Shown: positions 1 through 7,655, counted from the first letter of the stretch. The stretch: DNA of 11,109 nt from Bdellovibrio sp. (GCA_016213345.1 JACRAO010000103.1:1-11109), one strand, 5' to 3'. The notes: generated by a model not told the origin, from the letters alone. Program-made: numbers and translations.

Positions 1-710
1 AAAACTAACGTCCGGTGAGGCTGAAATCCTGATTCCACAATGACTCGAAACGTCTCTAAAAGAGTTGCAACTCCCGAAGCATCATCGTCTGCACCTGGCG
101 CACGTTTGTCTTCAACATCTATTAAATTTCCCCATAAATTAATTGAATCCTCGTGTGCTCCCAAAATCACAAATTCATCTGACTGTGGACCTTTGCCTAA
201 AATTTTAGCAACAACAGACGGCTGTTTAAAGACATGTTGAAATAGCTCAACTGTTACAGAACTATTATTTTTCCCATATTCTAAAATACGATCTCTAATC
301 CACTGTGAGGCTAAATCTCCAGTATCGGATTTATAATACCTGGTATTGAACGCTGAAAGCTTTTCTATACTCTCTTGTAAGAGTTTTGGAGATACTTCTG
401 CAAGTAGTGGGTTAACAGTTTCTGGATAAGAAGGTGTAAGATTATTTACCATCCAAAAAGGCTGTAAAGATGTCACGTCATTACGGGGGTGCTCTGTAAT
501 ATCCATAAAACCACCACAGCGCCCTTGTTCATGATTTTTACGCGCAAGTTCAAGTATCTCTTCTTGAGCCATCCAAAATACTTCACCAGTAGAAACCTGA
601 ATTAAACGCTTATCTGACACTGGCACAATAGCGTGTATATTATAAACAACAAAAGTTGACAAAAATACTGACAATAAAAGAAAAAGACATGTTTTTTTAT
701 TCCGATCCAT
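1..710 (-). CDS. Secreted M28 (leucyl/bacterial aminopeptidase type) zinc aminopeptidase, 3' end cut by the window edge
   Basis: The frame reads from ATG at 710-708 and is still open at base 1, giving 236 residues without a stop. Residues 1-27 look like a Sec signal peptide: MDRNKK, then a hydrophobic stretch, then a likely cut after IHA. Residues 28-150 would be a pro-region and the start of the mature enzyme, with a CGGF motif near residues 65-68. The family assignment comes from two metal-site motifs. The first is GAHEDS with H186 and D188. The second is APGADDDASG (about 204-213), whose Asp supplies the bridging zinc ligand in Vibrio/Aeromonas aminopeptidase. The following ATLLETFRVI and FQPHRT also match that family. 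The remaining ligands (Glu, Asp and the distal His) lie outside the window. By family knowledge it removes N-terminal residues, often Leu, from peptides outside the cytoplasm. A GGGGGGA ribosome-binding-like stretch lies about 8 nt before the ATG. The gene is divergent from the C1 peptidase gene. The family call is confident; substrate preference is not readable here. Confidence 0.9.
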   Translation of the reverse strand, partial: MDRNKKTCLFLLLSVFLSTFVVYNIHAIVPVSDKRLIQVSTGEVFWMAQEEILELARKNHEQGRCGGFMDITEHPRNDVTSLQPFWMVNNLTPSYPETVNPLLAEVSPKLLQESIEKLSAFNTRYYKSDTGDLASQWIRDRILEYGKNNSSVTVELFQHVFKQPSVVAKILGKGPQSDEFVILGAHEDSINLWGNLIDVEDKRAPGADDDASGVATLLETFRVIVESGFQPHRTLV

Positions 711-728
711 GGAATTTGTCCCCCCAGA

Positions 729-734
729 ACTATA
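729..734 (-). promoter_or_regulatory. Possible -10 element for the M28 aminopeptidase gene
   Basis: Read on the minus strand, TATAGT lies about 19 nt before the ATG at 710 and upstream of the GGGGGGA ribosome-binding stretch. I see no good -35 hexamer at 16-18 bp. The call rests on position and on the 5/6 match to TATAAT. Confidence 0.3.
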
Positions 735-812
735 ATGGTAACTGAATTTTTAGTTTTCGCAAAAAAACATATCAGACTGAAACAGTTAACCAGAAACCGT
801 CTTTAAACACTT

Positions 813-856
813 TAATCTGGCATTAATAATCTGGCATTATTTTTTCTGTTGCATTA
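813..856. repeat. Tandem 13-bp direct repeats, candidate regulator binding sites
   Basis: TAATCTGGCATTA occurs exactly twice, at 813-825 and 827-839, a period of 14 bp. A third imperfect copy, TCTGTTGCATTA at 845-856, keeps CTG and GCATTA but has two extra T between them. The array lies just upstream of, and its third copy overlaps, the likely -35 of the C1 peptidase gene. That is a usual place for an activator or repressor acting on this promoter, and it could also affect the divergent M28 gene. The binding protein is unknown. Confidence 0.6.
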
Positions 857-877
857 GCTTTACAAAGTCGCTATAGC
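849..877 (+). promoter_or_regulatory. Candidate promoter of the C1 peptidase gene
   Basis: TTGCAT (849-854) and TATAGC (872-877) are separated by 17 bp. This would start transcription near 884, leaving a leader of about 17 nt that contains the ribosome binding site GGAG (890-893). Both hexamers are imperfect. A short CTCC/GGAG hairpin (881-893) could pair with the ribosome binding site if transcription starts upstream of 881. Confidence 0.4.
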
Positions 878-900
878 TAGCTCCGAACTGGAGACCACTA

Positions 901-2019
901 ATGAAAAACATAGTTTTTGTTTTTATTTTATTTTCATCTATTTCATCTTTTTCTTTTGCTGATAACACGGATTTGGATCCACGCTACAACCATCCCCCAA
1001 TGGCTGGGCGGGATCCACAAACACCAACACGACCTCACGATGCAAGACTTACACATAATGATGTTGCATCCGTCATAGCGAATCAATCACCAGTAAAATC
1101 GCAACTGCAACGCGGCACTTGCTCGATTTTTTCAGCCACTGCTCTTTTAGAGTCATTGCTAAAGATCAAAAAAAATGCTGACATTATGGACCTTTCTGAA
1201 GAATGGCTTCAGTATGTTGTCAATCGCAGTAGTTCAAATGATGGGTCTACTTCGTCAACAAATTTTAGTGCATTCTTAAAGTACGGCATGCCCAAAGAAG
1301 AGTTAATGCCATATATTGGAGAAACTTGGAAAGCATTAACAGATAGTCCTTTGGCGCAAGAGAGGTGTGGACTGTTCAGCAATAAACCTTTCTTTCTAAC
1401 AAGTTGTCTCATTGTTCACAATGATCCCAGACTTTACGACACAAAAGACGCGGTTTTATTAGCCCAAGGTGAACTACATAATCCAGACTTTAAACTCGCG
1501 CGAGATCAAGCTAATGAATTTAAGGTAAAATACTTTGACCCCTCAGGTGATGAAACCTGGTATCGCGTTTACAGACAAGATACCAAAGGACATTTAGACG
1601 AAGGAATTCCTCTAACTTTGGATCTGGATTTTTACTACGGAGCTTGGAATCACAGGTTAGCTACAGGATTAGAAATTGGCCGCAACATGGAGCACTGGGA
1701 GCATGGAGTTGTGGGCTATCCGGAACATGATTCTGCAGACTATGAAAACTCATGGAAAAAACCAGCAGGTCACTCGTTTGTAATTGTTGGCTATGATGAC
1801 AATCTAGAGGTCACAACTGAAGTCCTGATGAAAGATGGAACAACTAAAAAATTCCCCTACAAAGGTGTGTATTATTTTAAAAACTCATGGGGCACTGGAA
1901 GTTTCGGCATAAACTTTACAATCGATGGAGTAAATTATCCAGGTTACGGAATGATTACTCAAAAATATGCCCACGAATACGGCGCTTTTTTCATGTTGGA
2001 TTTGAAGAAAAAAAATTAG
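901..2019 (+). CDS. Secreted C1 (papain-family) cysteine peptidase
   Basis: The 372-residue protein starts at ATG 901, seven bases after GGAG. Residues 1-20 form a Sec signal peptide with a likely cut after SFA, before DNTD. The papain fold is recognised from three sites. PVKSQLQRGTCSIF (64-77) matches papain PVKNQGQCGSCWAF, giving oxyanion-hole Gln68 and nucleophile Cys74. GHSFVIVGYDD supplies His291. YYFKNSWG supplies Asn328 of the catalytic triad and the following Trp. The protein should therefore be an active endopeptidase acting in the periplasm or outside the cell. Three features are unusual: the residue after the catalytic Cys is Ser rather than Trp; only about 40 residues separate the signal peptide from the catalytic domain, so there is no classical long propeptide; and 217 residues separate Cys and His, against about 134 in papain, implying a large insertion. 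Its 3' end overlaps the stop of the convergent giant gene by three bases, and its promoter region is shared with the M28 aminopeptidase gene. Confidence 0.9.
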   Translation: MKNIVFVFILFSSISSFSFADNTDLDPRYNHPPMAGRDPQTPTRPHDARLTHNDVASVIANQSPVKSQLQRGTCSIFSATALLESLLKIKKNADIMDLSEEWLQYVVNRSSSNDGSTSSTNFSAFLKYGMPKEELMPYIGETWKALTDSPLAQERCGLFSNKPFFLTSCLIVHNDPRLYDTKDAVLLAQGELHNPDFKLARDQANEFKVKYFDPSGDETWYRVYRQDTKGHLDEGIPLTLDLDFYYGAWNHRLATGLEIGRNMEHWEHGVVGYPEHDSADYENSWKKPAGHSFVIVGYDDNLEVTTEVLMKDGTTKKFPYKGVYYFKNSWGTGSFGINFTIDGVNYPGYGMITQKYAHEYGAFFMLDLKKKN

Positions 2020-5000
2020 TTTCCTATTCCTAACTTTTCTTTGCGCTTTTTCATTATTTCATCTCTGATCTGTAAAGCCCGGCCTATATCTTCTAAATAA
2101 ATATCTGCGTTATCTTCAGGGCCGTGTTTTACAAAATGCTCTTGCGCAACTTGAGCATCTAGTTGTGCAAACAATTGAGCTCCATTAGTGTTACGCACTG
2201 CTTGCTTATTTGTCATAAAAGTTCCATATGATGTTAAAAAATTTTTTTCATCAAATTCACTTGCCCATTTTGCCAAATGCCTTGCTTTGATAAACATAAA
2301 ATCATAATCGCCTTCGGACCACCTGAATATATCTTGCAAATATTCGATCATTTTTTCTGTACGAGTAAGCCTTTCTTTTATGCCCCTGTTTAAACATTTA
2401 CGCATTGGATCCAAACCACATGGAGTGGATTTTTCGCATTGAAATTTTTCACAATCTTTTATTTTTTCTTTCAGCGACTTTAAATAGGTAAATAATTCTC
2501 CTCTTAACGCATTAAACTCTAAAATACTTTTAATTTCTTTTTCACTAATTGGAGCATACTTTTCTTTTAGTGCCAATAACAGCAATTCCTCAAGTTCTTG
2601 AGTATTAGCAATATCTCTTTCCATCGCAATATTTATAAGATCTTTTACAAAGTAAGGACCAGCTTCTAAATCAATAAATTTTGTTTTTTGATACTTCAAA
2701 TAATCTAAAATAATATTCTTATGATATGTTTTTGATGTTTCAGATAACTCAGTATTTAAAAAAGACAATAATTTTTTGGCTCTTGGCCCATCTTCTTCAT
2801 AAGTCTTTTTTACATTTACAGCACCTTCAGTAATAATTTTTTTGATTTCATTTTCTAAAAATACAGCATGTTGAAAAACTGTAGGTGATGACAATTCATA
2901 TATTCTCTTTGTTTCTGCTTCTAAAAATCCAGGATTAATATGTATAACCTGATCATCGTCTGACAAATCAGCATATAACGGCATGTGAACAACCTGCCTT
3001 GTCTCTTCTGGAGTAAAAAGTTTAACCAAATCTCTTTTACCAACTAAAGAAGGAATATTTATAAAAGGCATTTTCCTTTTTGTTCTTAAAACTGTTACCA
3101 TAGGAGACTTTACGCCAGGCTCAGCATGTTTCTCGCCTATTTTAATAAAATGCCTCATAAAGCGATCTAGGTAATTTTGCTCATAAGAATACATATCAGT
3201 TGACTTAGGTGGTGTATTTTGCAAAGTGTTTTCTCTATTTTGTAAAAAATCATAAATATGCTGGTCTTTTCTTGACATGGCCACGGGACCATAAATATCA
3301 CTCCACTTGTTATGAATTTCAGCTTTGAGTTCATTTACCCATGCATATAAAGGCTTAATTTCTTTTTTTCCGTCCTTGTTTGACCAAGCTACTTCTACTT
3401 TTAAAATCGGATATTCTGCTTGCATTTTATTAATCAGTGCCTCATATAGAAAAACACCTCTGTCTTTTGTAAAATCTTTAATATCGGGATCTAGGTTCCG
3501 ATCCCCTGGTTTTGTGCGAGAAGAAGGAAGGGAATCTCTCAATGACTCCCACTCTGAGTCATTTTTAGTTGCGTTAATTTGGTCTAAAATGCTTCTTTTT
3601 TCGTTATAATCTTCAATTAGAGCTATTATCTGATTAATGGCAGCTTCTTTTTGTATTTGGTCAGCCTTAGCATCTGTTAGAATATCAAAAATATGCTCTT
3701 GGTCTTCGCTAACAGAAAAATAATTAGAAATTATAGGATAAAAATTTTTCATCCTTAAAGCCATTGACCGTAAATATGCAGAAATCACTGTTTCTTCATT
3801 CTCTTTAGCACACTGAATTTGATTTGCTGAATCAACTAGATTCTTGATTGTAGGATGTGACAAAAATCTTGTGTCAATATTTCGTGATGGATCACTTAAC
3901 TCATCATCTATTTCGTTTGGTATTTCGTTTGAGTTGTGGAATTTTAAAAAATCCAATGTCACAACAGGACCTTTTTCATTGGGGTTATAAAATGGCTCCA
4001 AAGTATAAGGGTCATAATGCAGTGGCGGGTTTTGCCTAGGATAAACGCCATTTGGATTTGAAATTTTATTTTTCTTATTATTTTCCTTATCCTTAGTCAC
4101 ATTTTGAGACAAAGCTCCTACAGCCTGTAAGGACATAAAATCAGCGACTGCCCGCTTTCCGTCATTAATGGTAATTTCATCCAATTTTTCTAATGATTCT
4201 TGAACTGGAGGGATGTCTTTTAGAGGATAAAATGCAGCTGCACCGATAATGCTACCTGCAACAAAACCTATTGGACCACAACTTGCTCCCAGTGCGCCAC
4301 CAAGTCTACCACCAATAGCAGAACAAACTCTAGCACCAAGCACTTGCCCTAATCGCCCACCTAAAACACCACCAATCTCACTGCCAACCGAAACCAACTC
4401 GTAAGTTGCTAGAAAATCAAACGAAATAAATCTTCTGGCAAACTCATCAAAAATAATTTTTGCATCTTCGTTATTGGTAATTACATTAAACAAGCTTTGC
4501 AAAAACTCATCTCTTAGTTCTTCATCAAAAAGAACTTCGTACACATTATCTGTTCTTTCCTGATCAATAAGTACAAATCTTGAAATTTTCCCATCTTTAT
4601 AAAGTTTAGTTATCCGCTTGTTAAAATCGTCTCTTGCCTTTCGAAACCAACTCCCGGCAAATTCCCATGCTCCCCAATGTGAGTAGTGAAACCAATGCGA
4701 AAAACTTGTTGTCTGCTTTAACAAAAGACCAGCCAGTGTGTTTGCTTCTTGTTTAGCAAGTGCAGACTTGCTCATGTTTTTGACTTGATTTTCTAGTACT
4801 TTATCTGCAATTGGCTCTTTTGCTAGCAAAAGTTTTTCTAACGGAGTAAGAGCAGTTGCTAAGAGTCCAGTTCCACCCATTTGCATCCATAGTTGTGTTG
4901 AAGATCCAAGGTGTTTAAATTTTTCTGGTGTTTCTTCTATAAACTTTGCAAGCAAGTACTTTGCTTTTGTGTAGCTTTGCATGGCTTTTTCGAATAGACC

Positions 5001-6146
5001 TCTTTTTTTACCTGGCTCCTTTTCTTCTTGCATAGCTTTAAAATCTTTTAAAAACTCTTCAAAACTTGCCACAAACTCTTGTGACATAGACATAGCAGTC
5101 AGAGTCACTATGGTTTGTAGTGGCCCGGCTAGCGTTTTAGTGCCTTTAAACGCTACGTCTTTTAATGTTTTGCCAACAAAAGCGGCGGTTTTTTTAGCTT
5201 TGTAAGCAAAAATTTTGTATTTATCTGGTTTAATTAAACTCAAAAAATAATTAAACATCAGTCCCTCTTGTGTCTTACTATCTGGAAAATCTTTATACGA
5301 CGGATCCAAGGTTAATTTTCCTTTTTCTATCCAGGCAAAAAATCTTAAAAACGCATCTTGTCTGATTCTTTTTGCACCTTCGCTATTGTCACCCTGATAG
5401 GTTGCTAGAAAAAAATTAATTTTAAAGGCAGTAGCAAAATCAGCATCCTTTATAGACTCAAGATAATTGTGAATACGTTCTCCATCTTTTTCATAATCTA
5501 AATTTGCAAGGCTACTCTTTATTATTTTTTTATATGCTGCATCTTTACCGTCTATGCTACCGTTCAAGTAAATCTCTAAAAAATCCAGCATCGGTCGTGT
5601 TTCATTTGTGTCTCCAAATTCTTTTATTATCAAATCATGAATTATTTTGAATTTTTCAATGTCTTTATCAGTAACAGCAATATCTATAAAATCATTTCCT
5701 AAATCATAGAACCCTGTTTTTTTTAAAAGCCGATTGTTTATCGAACGAAATAATGTCGCGCCTATTTTAGAAAAATATTCATTTACAAATTCTAAAATTA
5801 TACTATTCATCTCGTCTTTTGACACAGCAGTTTTTTCATGAAGTATATTTCTAACATAAATGGCTAAATTAATTTTTCCTATTAAATCAGTTTTTTTACT
5901 AAATTCTCCATAAAAGATGTGTTCTAGAGCAAGTTTAATATTAATAATACAATATGGCGTAAAGAATAATACATTATGTCTGTCATAATCTATACTTTTC
6001 TGCTGATCTTGTTTAACAGTAAATCTTTGTTCATGTGGTTTTTGAGATTTTTTTTCATCATCTGCAAATCCGTATTGTATTTGCAATGACTCAAAAACTG
6101 CTAAAAGATTAAATGCAATAATTGTTATTAATATTTTTGCGTACAT
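2016..6146 (-). CDS. Very large exported protein of unknown function with a glycine-zipper membrane segment
   Basis: I do not recognise this family. The frame is open from 6281, but the first codon there is a TTG that is part of a TTGACA hexamer, so I place the start at ATG 6146 (1376 residues). ATG 6197 is an alternative, and neither has a clear ribosome binding site. From 6146 the protein begins with MYAK, a hydrophobic core (ILITIIAFNLLAVF) and a possible cut after YGFA, before a charged DDEKKS region, so export is likely. The body is mostly charged and probably helical. Two moderately hydrophobic stretches precede a striking Gly/Ala segment at residues 588-640, with two related units, GGRLGQVLGARVCSA and GGRLGGALGASCGPI, typical of a glycine-zipper hairpin that packs in membranes. 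A Cys cluster (CX4CX5CX7C) lies near residues 1232-1253 and could form disulfides after export. Convergent with the C1 peptidase gene. It could be a surface, effector or pore-forming protein, but no catalytic motif supports a choice. Confidence 0.75.
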   Translation of the reverse strand: MYAKILITIIAFNLLAVFESLQIQYGFADDEKKSQKPHEQRFTVKQDQQKSIDYDRHNVLFFTPYCIINIKLALEHIFYGEFSKKTDLIGKINLAIYVRNILHEKTAVSKDEMNSIILEFVNEYFSKIGATLFRSINNRLLKKTGFYDLGNDFIDIAVTDKDIEKFKIIHDLIIKEFGDTNETRPMLDFLEIYLNGSIDGKDAAYKKIIKSSLANLDYEKDGERIHNYLESIKDADFATAFKINFFLATYQGDNSEGAKRIRQDAFLRFFAWIEKGKLTLDPSYKDFPDSKTQEGLMFNYFLSLIKPDKYKIFAYKAKKTAAFVGKTLKDVAFKGTKTLAGPLQTIVTLTAMSMSQEFVASFEEFLKDFKAMQEEKEPGKKRGLFEKAMQSYTKAKYLLAKFIEETPEKFKHLGSSTQLWMQMGGTGLLATALTPLEKLLLAKEPIADKVLENQVKNMSKSALAKQEANTLAGLLLKQTTSFSHWFHYSHWGAWEFAGSWFRKARDDFNKRITKLYKDGKISRFVLIDQERTDNVYEVLFDEELRDEFLQSLFNVITNNEDAKIIFDEFARRFISFDFLATYELVSVGSEIGGVLGGRLGQVLGARVCSAIGGRLGGALGASCGPIGFVAGSIIGAAAFYPLKDIPPVQESLEKLDEITINDGKRAVADFMSLQAVGALSQNVTKDKENNKKNKISNPNGVYPRQNPPLHYDPYTLEPFYNPNEKGPVVTLDFLKFHNSNEIPNEIDDELSDPSRNIDTRFLSHPTIKNLVDSANQIQCAKENEETVISAYLRSMALRMKNFYPIISNYFSVSEDQEHIFDILTDAKADQIQKEAAINQIIALIEDYNEKRSILDQINATKNDSEWESLRDSLPSSRTKPGDRNLDPDIKDFTKDRGVFLYEALINKMQAEYPILKVEVAWSNKDGKKEIKPLYAWVNELKAEIHNKWSDIYGPVAMSRKDQHIYDFLQNRENTLQNTPPKSTDMYSYEQNYLDRFMRHFIKIGEKHAEPGVKSPMVTVLRTKRKMPFINIPSLVGKRDLVKLFTPEETRQVVHMPLYADLSDDDQVIHINPGFLEAETKRIYELSSPTVFQHAVFLENEIKKIITEGAVNVKKTYEEDGPRAKKLLSFLNTELSETSKTYHKNIILDYLKYQKTKFIDLEAGPYFVKDLINIAMERDIANTQELEELLLLALKEKYAPISEKEIKSILEFNALRGELFTYLKSLKEKIKDCEKFQCEKSTPCGLDPMRKCLNRGIKERLTRTEKMIEYLQDIFRWSEGDYDFMFIKARHLAKWASEFDEKNFLTSYGTFMTNKQAVRNTNGAQLFAQLDAQVAQEHFVKHGPEDNADIYLEDIGRALQIRDEIMKKRKEKLGIGN

Positions 6147-6252
6147 CTTAATATTAATAGAAGCAATATTTGTGCCAATTTTAGAAAATAAGAGCATAAT
6201 TTTATGCTGTGTTTTCAAATACTTATATGTTTTATTATTAATTGAAATTATT

Positions 6253-6281
6253 TTTACATATATATTATATACAAATGTCAA
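6253..6281 (-). promoter_or_regulatory. Candidate promoter of the giant exported-protein gene
   Basis: A consensus -35 hexamer TTGACA (6281-6276) is followed after 17 bp by TGTAAA (6258-6253), a 4/6 match to the -10 box. A perfect TATAAT (6269-6264) also lies here, but only 6 bp from the TTGACA; it would need a different, weak -35. Either choice puts the transcript start near 6246-6257 and makes the TTG at 6281 a promoter base rather than a start codon. Confidence 0.35.
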
Positions 6282-6427
6282 TTACTTAGACATAATCGCC
6301 GGTCCCCGTAACTTTCGTATAGAATGGTAATGCATATTAATTATAAACTACACCCCAAGGGCTTATTAGGTTCTTTTGCAACGAGGTGGGCGTTTATCTT
6401 TTAAATCAGTATGTACAAGTTTTTTAG

Positions 6428-6534
6428 TATAAGCAATGCAACAGTTTTGTAAAAAAAATAGAAAATATACAAAATATTTTTTCTATTTTTTTCTTTGTCT
6501 TTTAAATGTATTTTTTCTTAAAATATCTTTTTTA
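6428..6534 (+). repeat. Left inverted repeat of the HNH unit
   Basis: Starts with TATAAGC (6428-6434), followed by AACAGTT, GTAA, and a 21-bp core at 6462-6482 that is identical to the reverse complement of 7874-7894. It continues with further matching blocks ATTTTTT, CTTTG, CTTTT and CTTTTTTA (6527-6534), with small gaps. The partner on the other side of the HNH gene is in opposite orientation. The inner end is only 16 bp from the HNH stop codon. Confidence 0.55.
6451..6492 (-). terminator. Possible AU-only terminator hairpin downstream of the HNH gene
   Basis: In the HNH transcript direction, an A-rich arm (6492-6473), a short loop and a complementary arm (6468-6451) can form a long imperfect hairpin, ending in a run of eight T (6458-6451). 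The stem is almost entirely A:U, so it is a weak intrinsic terminator candidate. It lies inside the left inverted repeat. Confidence 0.25.
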
Positions 6535-6550
6535 TATTTATTTTCTTTTT

Positions 6551-7591
6551 TTATTTCTTTGCATAGATTTTCATTTTCTCTTTCCCAAGTATCTCTTCTG
6601 CTTCTAGTAAGTTATGAAGCCTGCACCTAAGCCTCAGATTATTAGCAGTATTTGATCCATTAAGTGCTACTGGTATTGCATGATCATACTCAAGTCCGTA
6701 TCTACTTCCACATACTCTATTTGTAATTAGATCTTTAAAAGTACACATACCTTTGTCTCTCAGATAAACCTGTCTTTTTACTTCTGCTGGAACGTATCTT
6801 GTATTGAATGCTGTCTTATACTCCACACTGGAGTGGTTTTTAGGCTCAGTTCTTTGATTGCTGTGACTTTCTACTTCTGTATTATTTTTAGTATCAGTCC
6901 TTTCGCCTTTATTTTTTTCTACAGTATTATTTTTTCTTGGCTTTCTTTCTGGATCGATTTTGTCTAACATAAATTCAGTGGCTGCTTCTAATAATTCAGC
7001 ATAAGTGGGGTTTGGGTTCTTATGGGCCATTAACTCTTTGAGTCGTTGCAAATTATCCATAAGCTTTTCATCTGCGATGATTTTTAATTCAGTTTTTGTA
7101 TCTGATATTATTTTTTCTTTTTCTTTTGGCAATAGCGTTTTTTCTGGATTAGTGCTTATGGCAAACAGTAGCCTTTGACACTCGTCTTGAGTTTTGTTTT
7201 CAATTTTATCTAAAATCTTAAGTTTTTCTTCATGTGTGTAGCTCTTATCAAGATATTTTTTTTCTTGCTCAAAAAAGTTTTGTAGTGAGCTAATGTTAAC
7301 CAGTGACACTGTGCCATTGGTTAACGACTGCTCTACTTGTTTTTGTGTTTCTATGGGGAGGTCTTTTAATAGCCTCATAGCTTTGATCCTCCTAGAAGCA
7401 GATCCAGGTGTATAGCCAAGTTCTTTTACGCAGTAAGCAAATAAGTTAGGGTATGCTCTTTGTAGATATAGCTTTCTATCAGAGACTTCTTTTATATGCC
7501 AAAGTATCGTGGTTAATAGTTTTCGTTCTTTAGTAACTAGTTCTTTTGTGTTTTGTAGTAGTTCAAAATTAGAAAGGTGTTTTAGATTCAT
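6551..7591 (-). CDS. HNH endonuclease-domain protein of the Bdellovibrio/myxobacterial type
   Basis: The 346-residue protein starts at ATG 7591, nine bases after AGGAG (7605-7601). Residues 1-120 form a helical domain with the sequence style RKLYLQRAYPNLFAYCVKE followed by LGYTPGSASRRIKAMRLL. This domain is common in multicopy HNH proteins of Bdellovibrio and myxobacteria and its role is not known. A charged, low-complexity linker rich in Lys, Asn, Thr and Glu spans about 215-262. The HNH domain occupies about 266-335: Cys283 and Cys294, then YDHAIPVALNG with Asp303-His304, then NNLRLRCRLHN with Cys323, His326 and Asn327. These match the beta-beta-alpha metal site (DH...N...HN), so nuclease chemistry is likely intact. 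There is no signal peptide, so it acts in the cytoplasm on DNA. The gene sits alone, bounded by inverted repeats and by intergenic stretches of about 400 bp on both sides. The domain call is secure; the biological substrate (defence, recombination or homing) is not known. Confidence 0.88.
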   Translation of the reverse strand: MNLKHLSNFELLQNTKELVTKERKLLTTILWHIKEVSDRKLYLQRAYPNLFAYCVKELGYTPGSASRRIKAMRLLKDLPIETQKQVEQSLTNGTVSLVNISSLQNFFEQEKKYLDKSYTHEEKLKILDKIENKTQDECQRLLFAISTNPEKTLLPKEKEKIISDTKTELKIIADEKLMDNLQRLKELMAHKNPNPTYAELLEAATEFMLDKIDPERKPRKNNTVEKNKGERTDTKNNTEVESHSNQRTEPKNHSSVEYKTAFNTRYVPAEVKRQVYLRDKGMCTFKDLITNRVCGSRYGLEYDHAIPVALNGSNTANNLRLRCRLHNLLEAEEILGKEKMKIYAKK

Positions 7592-7600
7592 AAAAATGTT

Positions 7601-7625
7601 CTCCTATGCAAAGAACTTTATATCA
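7601..7625 (-). promoter_or_regulatory. Extended -10 promoter and ribosome binding site of the HNH gene
   Basis: On the minus strand TGATATAAA (7625-7617) is an extended -10 (TG, one base, TATAAA). A transcript start near 7610 would leave a leader of about 19 nt carrying AGGAG (7605-7601). I see no clear -35, which extended -10 promoters can do without. Confidence 0.4.
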
Positions 7626-7655
7626 TTAGTTTTTTAGAAGAGATTTCTTGCACAA

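Larger units (their letters stand above)
6147..6550. other. Intergenic stretch between the giant gene and the HNH gene
   Basis: The 404 bases hold no supported gene. From low to high coordinate they contain the leader and candidate promoter of the giant gene (6147-6281), a short patch richer in G and C (about 6296-6315), and the left AT-rich inverted repeat of the HNH unit (6428-6534). The rest is poly-T rich. An open plus-strand frame at 6436-6630 is low-complexity (Phe/Leu/Ser from T runs), overlaps the HNH gene and is not considered coding. Confidence 0.6.

Noticed and set aside
40..240. Plus-strand open frame of 66 codons at the left edge
   Set aside because: It is antisense to the M28 aminopeptidase, whose metal-binding motifs lie in the same bases.
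813..856. CRISPR-like array
   Set aside because: The repeats are 13 bp with 1-5 bp between them and no spacers, so they are binding-site-like repeats.
6296..6315. Short GC-richer patch as an insertion-sequence end
   Set aside because: No matching inverted end or transposase gene was found in the window.
6436..6630. Plus-strand open frame of 64 codons
   Set aside because: It is made from T-rich DNA (Phe/Leu/Ser runs), has no ribosome binding site and overlaps the HNH gene and its left inverted repeat.
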